Assembly (NCBI RefSeq): GCF_009797935.1
Contig: NZ_VOLC01000001.1
Span: 372,001 to 436,000 of the forward strand
From: Lunatibacter salilacus
GTDB taxonomy: Bacteria; Bacteroidota; Bacteroidia; Cytophagales; Cyclobacteriaceae
Reading direction: 5' to 3'
DNA: 64,000 bases
Made by a program: the position numbers and the translations under genes. Positions 53,687 through 61,877 of this stretch are shown here, piece after piece; positions within the stretch are counted from its first letter, which is position 1; the number at the start of each line of letters is the position of its first letter. Under the pieces are notes generated by a model. That model searched no databases and was not told the origin of the DNA. It worked only from the letters and a program-made list of their open reading frames with translations.

Positions 53687-54840
53687 ATTATTTTTGCCAA
53701 GGTAAAATAAAAAGAGCTACCAGCCCCTTTCTTCGAGTTAATCCATATTTTCCCGCCGTGAAGTTCGACAATTTTTCTACAGTAAGCTAGGCCTAGACCT
53801 GTTCCTTCATATTCCTCTATATCATTTAAACGCTGGAAAATTAAGAATGTTTTTTCATAATCAGCGGCTTCTATCCCAATGCCGTTATCTTTGAAGCAAA
53901 ACTCTACATGGGTACTCCTCTCAGTCGCAGTCACCTCAATGGTTGGCGACATATTCGGCTTCCTGAATTTTAGCCCGTTACTGATCAAGTTCTGAAAAAG
54001 CATCCGTAACTCAGTTGGGTTACCGCTCACGATCGGTAGCTCATTGAATTTAACCATACCATCAGCTGACTTCAAGACTGCATCAAAATCAAGTAATATG
54101 GTGCGTACCAATTCTTGGCAGTCCACCTTTTGGGTTTCCCGTGTGTTACCAATTCTGCTAAACTGCAGTAATCCTTTGATAAGGATTGTCATCCTGTCTG
54201 CCGCGGAAGTCACATAATTCAACATCTTCTTACCTTGATCATCAAAGTGAGTATGATACTTCTTTGTAATCAATTGAGTCATATTCCCAATAGTTCGAAG
54301 TGGCTCTTGTAAATCATGGCTGGCAATACTCGTGAATCTTTCAAGTTCCCGGTTTTTAATCAACAAGTCCGAATTGAGACTCTCAAGCTTTGCCTTGTTG
54401 GATGACAATTCCTCTTGTTGCAGGTCCAATTCCTTTATTTTCTCCAGTAATGCAGCAGAACTAGCCGATAGTTGCTGGTTGATGCCCTCAAGACTGGAAA
54501 AACTGCTCTTGGCAATAAAAACTAGCGTTACGCTAGTCCAAATCACAACCAACGATATCACCATATTTATTTTTGATAATTCGTTGGCGCTTGATGCCAT
54601 TTCTCCAGTAAGTATGACTGATGTTAGTGTTAAGAAACTACAGATTGTTGCGGTGTAGATGCAGGCAAACTTTCCCGGTAATAGCCAGCTGTAAAGGATT
54701 ACAATTACGTACAGGGAAGCAACTGCGACTGTGTTCGAAGTATTAAGATCTACCAGAAAGATGATGCCCGCAAAGAATGCCGCAATGAAAATCAGAGCAC
54801 CATTTTGAATACCAATCATTGATTTTTGCTTGGAAAGCAT
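53683..54840 (-). CDS. Membrane histidine kinase of the ethylene-receptor-like operon
   Basis: A 385-aa kinase with four membrane helices (about 13-30, 37-53, 58-78, 90-112), a coiled-coil linker (115-170), a HisKA domain with His175 (ASHDLQEP) and an ATPase domain (N-box ISNGLKFRKP; G1 DNGIGIE; G2 GTGLGLAYC). Many phytochrome-type kinases have this HDLQEP motif. It starts in a TAATG overlap with the ethylene-binding-domain gene and overlaps the response regulator gene by 4 bp, so the three are one operon. Confidence 0.93.
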   Translation of the reverse strand: MLSKQKSMIGIQNGALIFIAAFFAGIIFLVDLNTSNTVAVASLYVIVILYSWLLPGKFACIYTATICSFLTLTSVILTGEMASSANELSKINMVISLVVIWTSVTLVFIAKSSFSSLEGINQQLSASSAALLEKIKELDLQQEELSSNKAKLESLNSDLLIKNRELERFTSIASHDLQEPLRTIGNMTQLITKKYHTHFDDQGKKMLNYVTSAADRMTILIKGLLQFSRIGNTRETQKVDCQELVRTILLDFDAVLKSADGMVKFNELPIVSGNPTELRMLFQNLISNGLKFRKPNMSPTIEVTATERSTHVEFCFKDNGIGIEAADYEKTFLIFQRLNDIEEYEGTGLGLAYCRKIVELHGGKIWINSKKGAGSSFYFTLAKII

Positions 54841-55319
54841 TATTCCTCTTTTTCAATCAATTGCGCCTTCAGGTCTACAATCTCAGCTTCATATTTTTTC
54901 AGCAGTTTTTCCATCTGATATGTTTTCAATTCGTCCTCGGGTTGCAGATCAATCAACTTTGGCAACTCACGAATAAGCACAAAGGCAGTAGCCATACTTA
55001 CAAGAGCAGTCATCAACCTTATTAGTGCACTGAGCCTATAACCAGGCCACCAAAACATTACCGCATCGATCAAGTGTGTGCTTCCGCATAATATAATAAA
55101 CGATCCGAAAAGCCAAAAGACAGGTTGAAACGGAAGATTGTGCCGCTTTTGGATAAAAAATATTAATATCGCCGGAATCACAAAGTAGGCAAGCCAAATA
55201 GCAATGTCGCTGATGATGTAAAGCCACCCATGAAATGACGACCAATTGCCGCATACCCAACGTGGGGGCCAATCATCGGCCAAAAATAGTTTGGTAAAAA
55301 AGTCGCTCACCTCTTCCAT
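54840..55319 (-). CDS. Stand-alone ethylene-receptor-type sensor domain (EBD)
   Basis: A 159-aa membrane protein that matches the ethylene-binding domain of plant ETR1 and cyanobacterial receptors. Three helices (about 31-56, 67-88, 95-117) carry Asp38, Tyr45, Cys78 and His82 in the same spacing as ETR1 Asp25, Tyr32, Cys65 and His69; the segment FIILCGSTHLI (74-84) closely matches FIVLCGATHLI of ETR1. Cys and His bind Cu(I) in the known proteins. A C-terminal coiled coil (about 122-159) ends the protein, with no kinase domain. The downstream kinase and regulator genes overlap it. Ethylene or another small ligand is a sensible input (inference). Confidence 0.92.
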   Translation of the reverse strand: MEEVSDFFTKLFLADDWPPRWVCGNWSSFHGWLYIISDIAIWLAYFVIPAILIFFIQKRHNLPFQPVFWLFGSFIILCGSTHLIDAVMFWWPGYRLSALIRLMTALVSMATAFVLIRELPKLIDLQPEDELKTYQMEKLLKKYEAEIVDLKAQLIEKEE

Positions 55320-55493
55320 ATGACAATTTAAATTTTCTATATAAGTAAATATAAGGGGTTATATGGGAATTGAAAGCATTTAACTACACATTTTCCAAAC
55401 TTTACCACATCTTTCAAAACCTACTGGATAGGTTTCGAAATTGACTCAAACTGCACCAGAATTTTACTTCGCTTATTTTTAGAATTACTATTT

Positions 55494-56234
55494 TTATCTA
55501 GCCAGATACCCCCCATCGATGGGATAATAACTTCCTGTTACAAAAGATGATTTGTCGCTGCCCAGCCAGAGAATCAATTCGGCTACCTCTTCGCTTGAGC
55601 CAAGGCGGCCGATGGGATGCAAGGAAACAAGCTGTCTTTTCATTTCGGCGTCGAGCGCATTTAACAAAGGAGTGTCAATAAAAGCTGGCCCAACCACATT
55701 CACGCGAATATTTTGTGCAGAGTATTCCAAAGCGGCGGTTTGCGTGATACCGACTACGCCATGTTTGGCTGCACAATATGCGGCGGATCCGGCAAAACCA
55801 ACATTACCTAAAATGGATGACATGTTTACAATACTTCCACTTCCATTTTTTAGCATGGCTGGTATTTGGTATTTCATTCCATAAAACAGGCTGTTCAGGT
55901 TGACAGCTATTACCTTTTGCCAGCCTTCTATACTCATATCAGCAATAGGATTTAATTCACCCCCGATCCCGGCATTGTTTACAGCCACATCTAGCCTTCC
56001 ATATTTTTCTACCGCAAAATTAACCAGTGCTTCCATTTCTTCTGGATTGGCAACATCTGTCTTAAAAAAAGAAGCTCTGCCTCCACGTGCGACAATACTT
56101 TCCGTAGTTGCATTTCCTTCGTCTTCCAGTATGTCAGATACAACGACACTGGCACCTTGTTTTGCAAACAATTCTGCGGTAGCTTTTCCAATTCCCGAAG
56201 CTGCACCGGTAACGATGACTGTTTTCTTTTCCAT
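55494..56234 (-). CDS. Short-chain dehydrogenase/reductase (SDR)
   Basis: A 246-aa classical SDR. NAD(P) motif TGAASGIG is at 8-15; NNAG (about 86); Ser in NMSS (about 139); and YCAAK (about 153) supplies Tyr/Lys of the catalytic tetrad. The ATG at 56234 (MEKKTVIVTG) is preferred over one at 56258. The C-terminal GGYLAR is usual. Substrate unknown. Confidence 0.93.
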   Translation of the reverse strand: MEKKTVIVTGAASGIGKATAELFAKQGASVVVSDILEDEGNATTESIVARGGRASFFKTDVANPEEMEALVNFAVEKYGRLDVAVNNAGIGGELNPIADMSIEGWQKVIAVNLNSLFYGMKYQIPAMLKNGSGSIVNMSSILGNVGFAGSAAYCAAKHGVVGITQTAALEYSAQNIRVNVVGPAFIDTPLLNALDAEMKRQLVSLHPIGRLGSSEEVAELILWLGSDKSSFVTGSYYPIDGGYLAR

Positions 56235-56395
56235 TTTTCTTGATTTTATATTTCCCAAAATAAATAGAATCAGATGAAATAGGGCATGATTTTAGTCACG
56301 AAATGTTGTGATTTTTAGCCAAAATGACCCCACATTTACGTAGAATCTGCTATGAAAGCGCCCAAACAACCTTGATCAAAGAGGAGGCTGGAGGT

Positions 56396-56709
56396 TCACT
56401 TCCCATACTTTATAATTAAAGCCAACTGCCCCGCATGATAAGCGGTATGTGTCGTAATTCTGCCCAAGGCTTCCATTTTCGTCTTCTTTCCAAATTCCTT
56501 GGTTCAATGTCTTTGAGAGACTTGAGATGTTGGGAAATGGTAGATTGTGCCAAAGGAATGATTTCAGTCAGGTCTCCAGTAAAACAACAGGATTGCTCAC
56601 TAAGAATTTTTAAAATTTGTATCCTAACCGAATACCCCAAAGCTTTTGCGAATTGGGCAATTTAAGTTTCCGTGAAGGAGTATTCCATCGTCGCGATTGT
56701 TCTTTCCAT
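56396..56709 (-). pseudogene. Broken ArsR-family regulator fused to a DinB-like remnant
   Basis: From the ATG at 56709, 15 codons (MERTIATMEYSFTET) run into an in-frame TAA, after which the same frame continues as an ArsR/SmtB winged-helix (IAQFAKALGYSVRIQILKIL..., AQSTISQHLKSLKD) to about 56520 and then turns to non-family sequence. In another frame, 56396-56476, the tail of a DinB-like protein is readable (ITTHTAYHAGQLALIIKYGK-stop). So an internal deletion and a nonsense change have joined two former genes. A 74-codon internal frame (56416-56640) is the only open part of the ArsR gene left and would lack the first helix. Confidence 0.7.
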
Positions 56710-56713
56710 GGCT

Positions 56714-56740
56714 CTATTGTATATCGTAAAAGTACAATAG
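56714..56740. promoter_or_regulatory. Operator-like inverted repeat upstream of the broken ArsR gene
   Basis: CTATTGTA (56714-56721) and TACAATAG (56733-56740), a perfect 8-bp inverted repeat with 11-bp spacer, immediately upstream of the ArsR ATG. A TACTTTTA -7-like element sits inside it (minus strand), so binding would block the promoter. It is the expected form for an autoregulatory ArsR operator. Confidence 0.65.
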
Positions 56741-56920
56741 TACGGAGAATTCATTTATGACAAAAATCACGTTATGGACAGACTTCCAACACAATAAGTA
56801 TAGCCAAGTAAAAATAGATAGAACGCAACAATTATTGGCAAATTTACAAAAATAGAGATATTGTATATATTTTGGGGGGGAATTTTTGGAAAACCATCAT
56901 AATCTTAATAGGTTAGTTAC

Positions 56921-57688
56921 ATGAAATTAATTTTAAATATTCGTCTCTTAATGGTAGCTTTTTGCTGGTTGGTACTTTCAACTACTTCTCTTGCCCAGGA
57001 AAAGAAAATTATCCCATTAAACGAACATTTTTTCCCTCTTGAAACAGAAGGAGAAAATCAACAGTACAGCAAAATAGTGAGTATTTCCCCAGAGGGAGAA
57101 CTTGTAGAAAAAATCTATTCCTTGGAGTATTCTTTGGTTTCAATTACAAAATCAATTTACGAAGAAGGGCAACCGAGGGAACCTTTATGGGAGGAGAAGC
57201 AGCAGTTTTTGCCCGATGGTGAATTGGAATTTACCCAACTAAAGTACAGAAAAGCTAACTCTAGGCATACAAAGGTTGTAGCCGGAGAAGAATTAATATT
57301 AGATCTAGAATGCAAGGGTTCTTCAAAATGTGATGGCATATTTGTTTCGACCTCCGGATATCAGGAGGATGTAGATAGGGATATTTTGAAACCTAGCTTC
57401 CCAACCATTGAAGTCTGGCAGAAATTTTTAACGAAAAATTTAACCTATCCACCTGCCGCTAGAAATGCTAATGAGGAGGCAGAAGTTTGGGTAGGAATGA
57501 AAATCAGTGAATTTGGAGAGATTTTAGAACGTGCAGTCGTGAATGGATCTATATCCCATCCCTCGCTAATTAAGGAAGTTGAGCGAATCTTGGAATTATA
57601 CAAAGGAGACGTTGTTCCCGCACGGGATATAGAGGGGGATTATATTACTGCTTGGATGTACTTTCCCGTTCGTTTTATATTGAATTGA
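56921..57688 (+). CDS. Secreted TonB C-terminal-like domain protein
   Basis: A 255-aa exported protein (signal peptide 1-25, SLAQ-E). The last 95 residues have the TonB_C fold pattern (FLTKNLTYPPAARNANEE, a V-x-V-x-M-K-I-S-E-F-G-EI segment, then VNGSISHPSL and PVRFIL). No N-terminal membrane anchor with a proline-rich stretch is present, so it is not a conventional TonB; Bacteroidota have many such periplasmic proteins. A run of seven G (56874-56880) lies 40 bp before the ATG. Role unknown. Confidence 0.75.
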   Translation: MKLILNIRLLMVAFCWLVLSTTSLAQEKKIIPLNEHFFPLETEGENQQYSKIVSISPEGELVEKIYSLEYSLVSITKSIYEEGQPREPLWEEKQQFLPDGELEFTQLKYRKANSRHTKVVAGEELILDLECKGSSKCDGIFVSTSGYQEDVDRDILKPSFPTIEVWQKFLTKNLTYPPAARNANEEAEVWVGMKISEFGEILERAVVNGSISHPSLIKEVERILELYKGDVVPARDIEGDYITAWMYFPVRFILN

Positions 57689-57719
57689 TATTTTTCGTCA
57701 CTAGTGTAATCCTTACAAA

Positions 57720-57885
57720 CAAGACCTTCGGGGTTCTTGAAAACCCCAAAGGTCTGCATCTGCAACCTTTGAGGTCTTTTTTTGACCTCGAAGGTTTTCA
57801 GTCTGCACATTCGGTAAGGATTAACCCAAACTGTAACACGTACCAACAAGACCTTCGGGGTGTTTAAAACCCCAAAGGTCCTTTC
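57720..57885. repeat. Cluster of three hairpins of the AGACCTTCGGGGTT family
   Basis: Hairpin 1 (57723-57755): AGACCTTCGGGGTT with AACCCCAAAGGTCT. Hairpin 2 (57765-57797): AACCTTTGAGGTC with GACCTCGAAGGTT. Hairpin 3 (57850-57883): GACCTTCGGGGT with ACCCCAAAGGTC. Similar arms suggest one repeated element. They lie between the TonB-like and ATPase genes. Confidence 0.75.
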
Positions 57886-57911
57886 AAGAGACCGCTTCCC
57901 TGAACTATACT

Positions 57912-58007
57912 GGCCCATTATTTCGATTATATTCTAAATTTCGGGCCTAATTTTTCGATTATAATCTAAATATTAGGCCTATTTTTTCGATTAGAGTATT
58001 TTTCGCA
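57912..58007 (+). repeat. Three 32-bp tandem repeats upstream of the ATPase gene
   Basis: Units begin with GGCC at 57912, 57944 and 57976, a period of exactly 32 bp. Each has GGCC-yA-TTTCGATTA at its head; units 1 and 2 also share TCTAAAT. The third unit diverges at its end and joins the probable promoter of the ATPase gene (TATATTTA at about 58010-58017). They look like a DNA-binding array, about three helical turns per unit. Confidence 0.75.
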
Positions 58008-58034
58008 TTATATTTACAGCTTAATTCTACCCCA

Positions 58035-59171
58035 ATGGTTAAGAGAGAACAACTAGACCACATAGTCCGAAATTGCTTTAAAGGAAAAGTAATCTTGATA
58101 CTTGGTGCCCGCCAAGTGGGCAAAACCACGCTGCTGGAAGAATTAATAAAAATGATCGATCAGCCATCTAACTGGCTTAACGCAGACGAGGCTGATATTT
58201 TTGAAGCATTTACCAATGCCAAAACAAGCAGTCAATTGCTTCAATTGGTTGGTTCAAACAAGAAGTTGGTAGTCATTGACGAAGCCCAACAAATTCCGGA
58301 TATTGGGAAAAAGTTAAAATTGATTTACGACAGTAAAGCGGATATACAGGTGATCGCTACAGGGTCTTCCGCCTTTGATCTTCAAAATCAAACAGCCGAA
58401 CCACTCACCGGAAGGAAAAAGACTTATCAATTATTCCCCCTGAGTTTCAGGGAACTCGTTGAGGACACTTCCTTGCTTGAAGCGAAAAGGCTTCTGGACA
58501 CACGATTGGTGTATGGTTCCTATCCGGAAGTGGTAAATAATCCCGGAAATGAAAAGGAAATTTTGGTGGAAATTACCCAGAGTTATCTCTATAAGGATGT
58601 GTTACAAATAGACAACATCCGAAAGCCAAGCCATATCGATAAATTGCTGAAAGCGTTGGCCTTTCAGGTTGGCAGTGAAGTCAACTATCATGAACTTGCG
58701 CAAACAGTCGGAAATATAGACACTGCGACCGTAGAAAAGTATCTTGACTTACTGGAGAAAGCATACGTGATTTTCAAGCTCCCTGCCTTCAATAGAAACT
58801 TGCGGAACGAAATCAAAAAAGGTAAAAAATACTATTTCTTCGATAATGGAATCAGAAATGTACTGATTAGCAATTTTTCCATTCCTGAAATGAGACTGGA
58901 TAAAGGTGCGCTTTGGGAAAATTACCTCATCTCAGAAAGACTCAAATCCAATCACTATGACAGCAAATTTGTCAACACCTATTTTTGGCGAACTCATGAC
59001 AGGGCGGAAATAAACTATATCGAAGAAGCAGATGGGATCCTGCATGCCTTTGAGTTCAAATGGAAAGATCAAAAAGTCAGGTTTCCGGCCTCCTTTCTCC
59101 AAGCATATCCAGAACATCAGACTTCAGTGATCTCAAGATCCAATTTTGAAGCGTTTATCGGTTTACGATAA
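58035..59171 (+). CDS. AAA ATPase with DUF4143 domain
   Basis: A 378-aa P-loop ATPase. Walker A GARQVGKTT (about 21-29) and Walker B LVVIDEAQQ (about 78-86) lie in the N-terminal AAA_14 domain; the C-terminal DUF4143 part (about 200-370) has a PD-(D/E)xK-like fold in related proteins and ends EFKWKDQKVRFP. It is common, often multicopy, and its role is unknown (mobile-element or defence links have been suggested). The 32-bp tandem repeats lie just upstream. A 15-bp perfect hairpin follows the stop. Confidence 0.9.
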   Translation: MVKREQLDHIVRNCFKGKVILILGARQVGKTTLLEELIKMIDQPSNWLNADEADIFEAFTNAKTSSQLLQLVGSNKKLVVIDEAQQIPDIGKKLKLIYDSKADIQVIATGSSAFDLQNQTAEPLTGRKKTYQLFPLSFRELVEDTSLLEAKRLLDTRLVYGSYPEVVNNPGNEKEILVEITQSYLYKDVLQIDNIRKPSHIDKLLKALAFQVGSEVNYHELAQTVGNIDTATVEKYLDLLEKAYVIFKLPAFNRNLRNEIKKGKKYYFFDNGIRNVLISNFSIPEMRLDKGALWENYLISERLKSNHYDSKFVNTYFWRTHDRAEINYIEEADGILHAFEFKWKDQKVRFPASFLQAYPEHQTSVISRSNFEAFIGLR

Positions 59172-59173
59172 AA

Positions 59174-59207
59174 AACTTTTCCAAAGTTCTAAAACTTTGG
59201 AAAAGTT
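59174..59207. repeat. Perfect 15-bp hairpin after the ATPase gene
   Basis: AACTTTTCCAAAGTT-CTAA-AACTTTGGAAAAGTT. It begins 3 bp after the ATPase stop and is 18 bp from the convergent receptor gene's stop, so it may end both transcripts. Its form resembles the AACCTT-type repeats. Confidence 0.7.
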
Positions 59208-59224
59208 TGTCGCTACGATATTTA

Positions 59225-61630
59225 TCAGAACTTAATACTCACGCCGGCCATAACATTGGTCCCAGCCATGGGGTAGTAGAAGTTTTCCGTAAGCAACTCC
59301 CTGCCTCCTGCCTGCTCGGAAGGGACGAAGTAGCTGAATGTATACCCGTTAGGTTCATAAAGGCGGTTAAACGCATTGTATACAATTACATTAAAATCCA
59401 TCTGCTTTACAAATCCGGGGAAAACACTGTAGGAAAGCCTAACATCTGTGGTCCAAAAAGCATTTAGCTTGCGGTTGTCATTTTGGGTATTGTCCAAATA
59501 TTGGTCTCCGACATATTTATTCATTAGGCTAAGCCCAAAATTTTTAACAGGGCTGTAATCAATCACCGCAGAAGCGACAACATTGGGAGAAAAGGCAATA
59601 TCTGTATTGATGTGAGCAGTGGCTTCCTGACCTGTTAAATCCCAATTTTCGTCGTAGATGTCGTCATAGGCAATAAATTCAGCGATTTTGTTTCTGCTGA
59701 ACGTAATATTGCCCCCAAAGGTCCACTGATCATTTACTCGGTAGGCACCGTCCAATTCCAAGCCTGCACGGTAACTACTGGCTACATTTTCACGAATATA
59801 CGCTCCCACATCATTCAATTGGCCAGTAAGGACTAGCTGATCCCTATATCCCATATAGTAACCGTTGACGTTATATTGGTAATTACCCTTATTTACGCGG
59901 ATCCCTGCTTCAATATTTTGCAAGTTTTCCGGCCTCGGTATCTCCCTTAGGGGTGAGTCGGTAAAATCCCTTCGAACGGGCTCCCGGTTTGCTACAGCAT
60001 ATGAGGCATACCAGGTTTTGCCGGCAGATGACTCATAAGAAAGCCCTGCCTTTGGATTGAAAAAGCCGAAAGACTGGTTGCCTGCGATATTTCTAAGGTC
60101 GTTATTCGTTCCTTCAAAACGGTAATCAATGCTGCGATACTGTAAGTCCGCAAACAAATACAAGTTTTCACGCACCTCATGGGTAGCCTTGAGATACAGG
60201 TTTCGGTTATCTTTGACCGCCACATTATCGTAATACCGGTCCCGAATAGCCGTGTTGCCTGCTACACCCATCCAGATAATCTCCCCAAAGTGGTCCCCAT
60301 CATAGCGGTTTGCCCCGCCGCCAAAGAGCAGGTCTGTACGTCCGTCATCCGACACATAGTTTAGGGAAAAAACACCCCCAAAGAAATCATTGTCCAACCA
60401 TCTTCTACGGATAATATCGGTACGGCCTATCAGTGCATCCCCTATTTGTATGGGTGCAATGCCATAATTTCTCTCCAAGCGGTCATTTGGCCGAAACTGC
60501 TCGTAATAGCCCCTGCCATAGGTATAGTGCAAGGCCGCATTGGCTTTCCAGTTACTGCCTATATTGCCTGCATAGATAAACTGATAATGATCTTGTTGAT
60601 AATTATCAGTTTCATTTTCGTAGGTATAGCTGTTAAAGGTACGGTTGCTTTCCAGCAGGTGTTCAGGTACGCCATTCCACGCTTGGTATGTCTGTTCGGC
60701 ACCGGAAAAAATATTTACCTTGAAAACGTGGTTGTCGCCGTAGTACCCGCCCGACACAAAGTAAGAGCGCAGGTCGGAAAAGGCCCGGTCTATATACCCA
60801 TCTGAGGAAATTTGAGAGAGACGGGCATCTACTGCCCATTTCCCGTCCAATACTCCGGTACCCGCTCTGATGGTATGTCTTCTGGTATTAAAGGATCCCA
60901 CGGAATGGTCTGTCTCGGCATAGGCCTCTTCCCGTTTGGTATCTGTTTGTATGTTCATGCTGGCACCAAAGGTTGCCGCTCCATTGGTTGATGTACCTAC
61001 ACCACGCTGGATCTGAATGTTTTCCACGGAGGAAGCAAAATCCGGCATATTGACCCAGAAGACCCCATGAGACTCGGAATCATTGAGCGGTATGCCATTC
61101 ACCGTGACGTTAATCCTAGTCTGATCGGAACCCCGTATTCGCAGCCCCGTATAGCCCACACCTGCCCCAGCATCGGAGTGGCTCACCACTGATGGTGTGA
61201 AATTGAGCAGAAAAGGAATATCCTGACCTAGGTTATTTTTGTTAAGTTCCTCTTTGGAAATTACCTTGAAGGTTGTAGGTGTGGTCGACGAGGCTCTAGT
61301 GGCACTAACAATAAATTCCTCTGCTGAAAGCGTCCCTTGCGAGAGTAAAATTTGCAATGGGGTAGATGATGGAACGTTTACGGTCACCCTTTGGGTCTCA
61401 AAGCCTACATAGGTGATCCGCAGTTGTAATATTCCTTCTTCCAAATCCGCTAAGGTAAAGGAACCGCTTCGGTCAGATACGGTTCCTTTGCCTTTCCCCT
61501 CTACCAGTACGTTCGCTCCGGGTAGGGGCTCATTTGATCCGGCATCGTAAATGCGTCCGGTTACCTGATGCTGTGCCATCGCATAGCAAGCTGCCAGTCC
61601 GAGGACCAGTGTTGATAAAAACTTTTTCAT
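59225..61630 (-). CDS. TonB-dependent receptor under TPP riboswitch control, probable thiamine importer
   Basis: An 801-aa outer-membrane receptor: signal peptide (about 1-19, AMAQ), a carboxypeptidase-regulatory-like domain (about 21-95), a plug (about 105-225; GLRIRGSDQTRINV) and a beta-barrel to the C-terminus with terminal aromatic (GVSIKF). Its leader carries a full TPP riboswitch, so import of thiamine or its pyrimidine/thiazole precursors is the likely job; comparative genomics has predicted such receptors in this phylum. There is no SusD partner. Divergence from iron-type siderophore receptors rests on the riboswitch, not on the barrel sequence. Confidence 0.9.
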   Translation of the reverse strand: MKKFLSTLVLGLAACYAMAQHQVTGRIYDAGSNEPLPGANVLVEGKGKGTVSDRSGSFTLADLEEGILQLRITYVGFETQRVTVNVPSSTPLQILLSQGTLSAEEFIVSATRASSTTPTTFKVISKEELNKNNLGQDIPFLLNFTPSVVSHSDAGAGVGYTGLRIRGSDQTRINVTVNGIPLNDSESHGVFWVNMPDFASSVENIQIQRGVGTSTNGAATFGASMNIQTDTKREEAYAETDHSVGSFNTRRHTIRAGTGVLDGKWAVDARLSQISSDGYIDRAFSDLRSYFVSGGYYGDNHVFKVNIFSGAEQTYQAWNGVPEHLLESNRTFNSYTYENETDNYQQDHYQFIYAGNIGSNWKANAALHYTYGRGYYEQFRPNDRLERNYGIAPIQIGDALIGRTDIIRRRWLDNDFFGGVFSLNYVSDDGRTDLLFGGGANRYDGDHFGEIIWMGVAGNTAIRDRYYDNVAVKDNRNLYLKATHEVRENLYLFADLQYRSIDYRFEGTNNDLRNIAGNQSFGFFNPKAGLSYESSAGKTWYASYAVANREPVRRDFTDSPLREIPRPENLQNIEAGIRVNKGNYQYNVNGYYMGYRDQLVLTGQLNDVGAYIRENVASSYRAGLELDGAYRVNDQWTFGGNITFSRNKIAEFIAYDDIYDENWDLTGQEATAHINTDIAFSPNVVASAVIDYSPVKNFGLSLMNKYVGDQYLDNTQNDNRKLNAFWTTDVRLSYSVFPGFVKQMDFNVIVYNAFNRLYEPNGYTFSYFVPSEQAGGRELLTENFYYPMAGTNVMAGVSIKF

Positions 61631-61702
61631 GATAATAACATGTACTTACGGTTAAACACGAAAGAGATAAAGGGGTATCTCTCCCTTTTCAGTTCACCCA
61701 AA

Positions 61703-61720
61703 AAGCTATAGTGGTAGCTT
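61703..61720 (-). terminator. Possible expression-platform hairpin of the second TPP riboswitch
   Basis: AAGCTA / TAGCTT (6-bp stem, 6-nt loop) followed by TTTT on the minus strand, between the aptamer and the receptor start. A further GAGATA / TATCTC stem lies at about 61668-61685. Either could act as a conditional terminator. Confidence 0.4.
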
Positions 61721-61726
61721 ATTCTC

Positions 61727-61801
61727 ATTTCCCTTCGCCGGCACTACCCGGATCAGGTTCAATGGGTATGATCTCAGCCCGTAGTATTGGGGCACCCCTA
61801 A
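61727..61801 (-). promoter_or_regulatory. TPP riboswitch upstream of the TonB-dependent receptor
   Basis: On the minus strand: TAGGGGTGCCCC, CTGAGATCATACCC, GAACCTGATCCGGGTAGT, GCCGGCGAAGGGAAA. All conserved boxes are intact. The aptamer ends about 95 nt before the receptor ATG. Confidence 0.97.
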
Positions 61802-61813
61802 TGATCGATGGCA

Positions 61814-61845
61814 CAAACTTAGGCCAAAGTATTTGATTTCACCAA
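61814..61845 (-). promoter_or_regulatory. Promoter of the riboswitch-controlled receptor gene
   Basis: On the minus strand: TTG (61843-61845), 21 bp, TAAGTTTG (61814-61821). It lies immediately upstream of the aptamer, so the riboswitch is at the 5' end. Confidence 0.6.
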
Positions 61846-61877
61846 CTAATTCGAGGAATAAATTTGAAGCAAGCTGT

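Noticed and set aside
56416-56640. Short functional ArsR gene
   Set aside because: It lacks the N-terminal helix and ends in non-family sequence; the true start upstream is followed by an in-frame stop.
56874-56880. Run of seven G before the TonB-like gene as a phase-variable promoter
   Set aside because: Single short tract with no matching promoter spacing; not enough evidence.
57720-58007. CRISPR array
   Set aside because: Repeats are hairpins or directly adjacent 32-bp units without unique spacers, and no cas genes are nearby.
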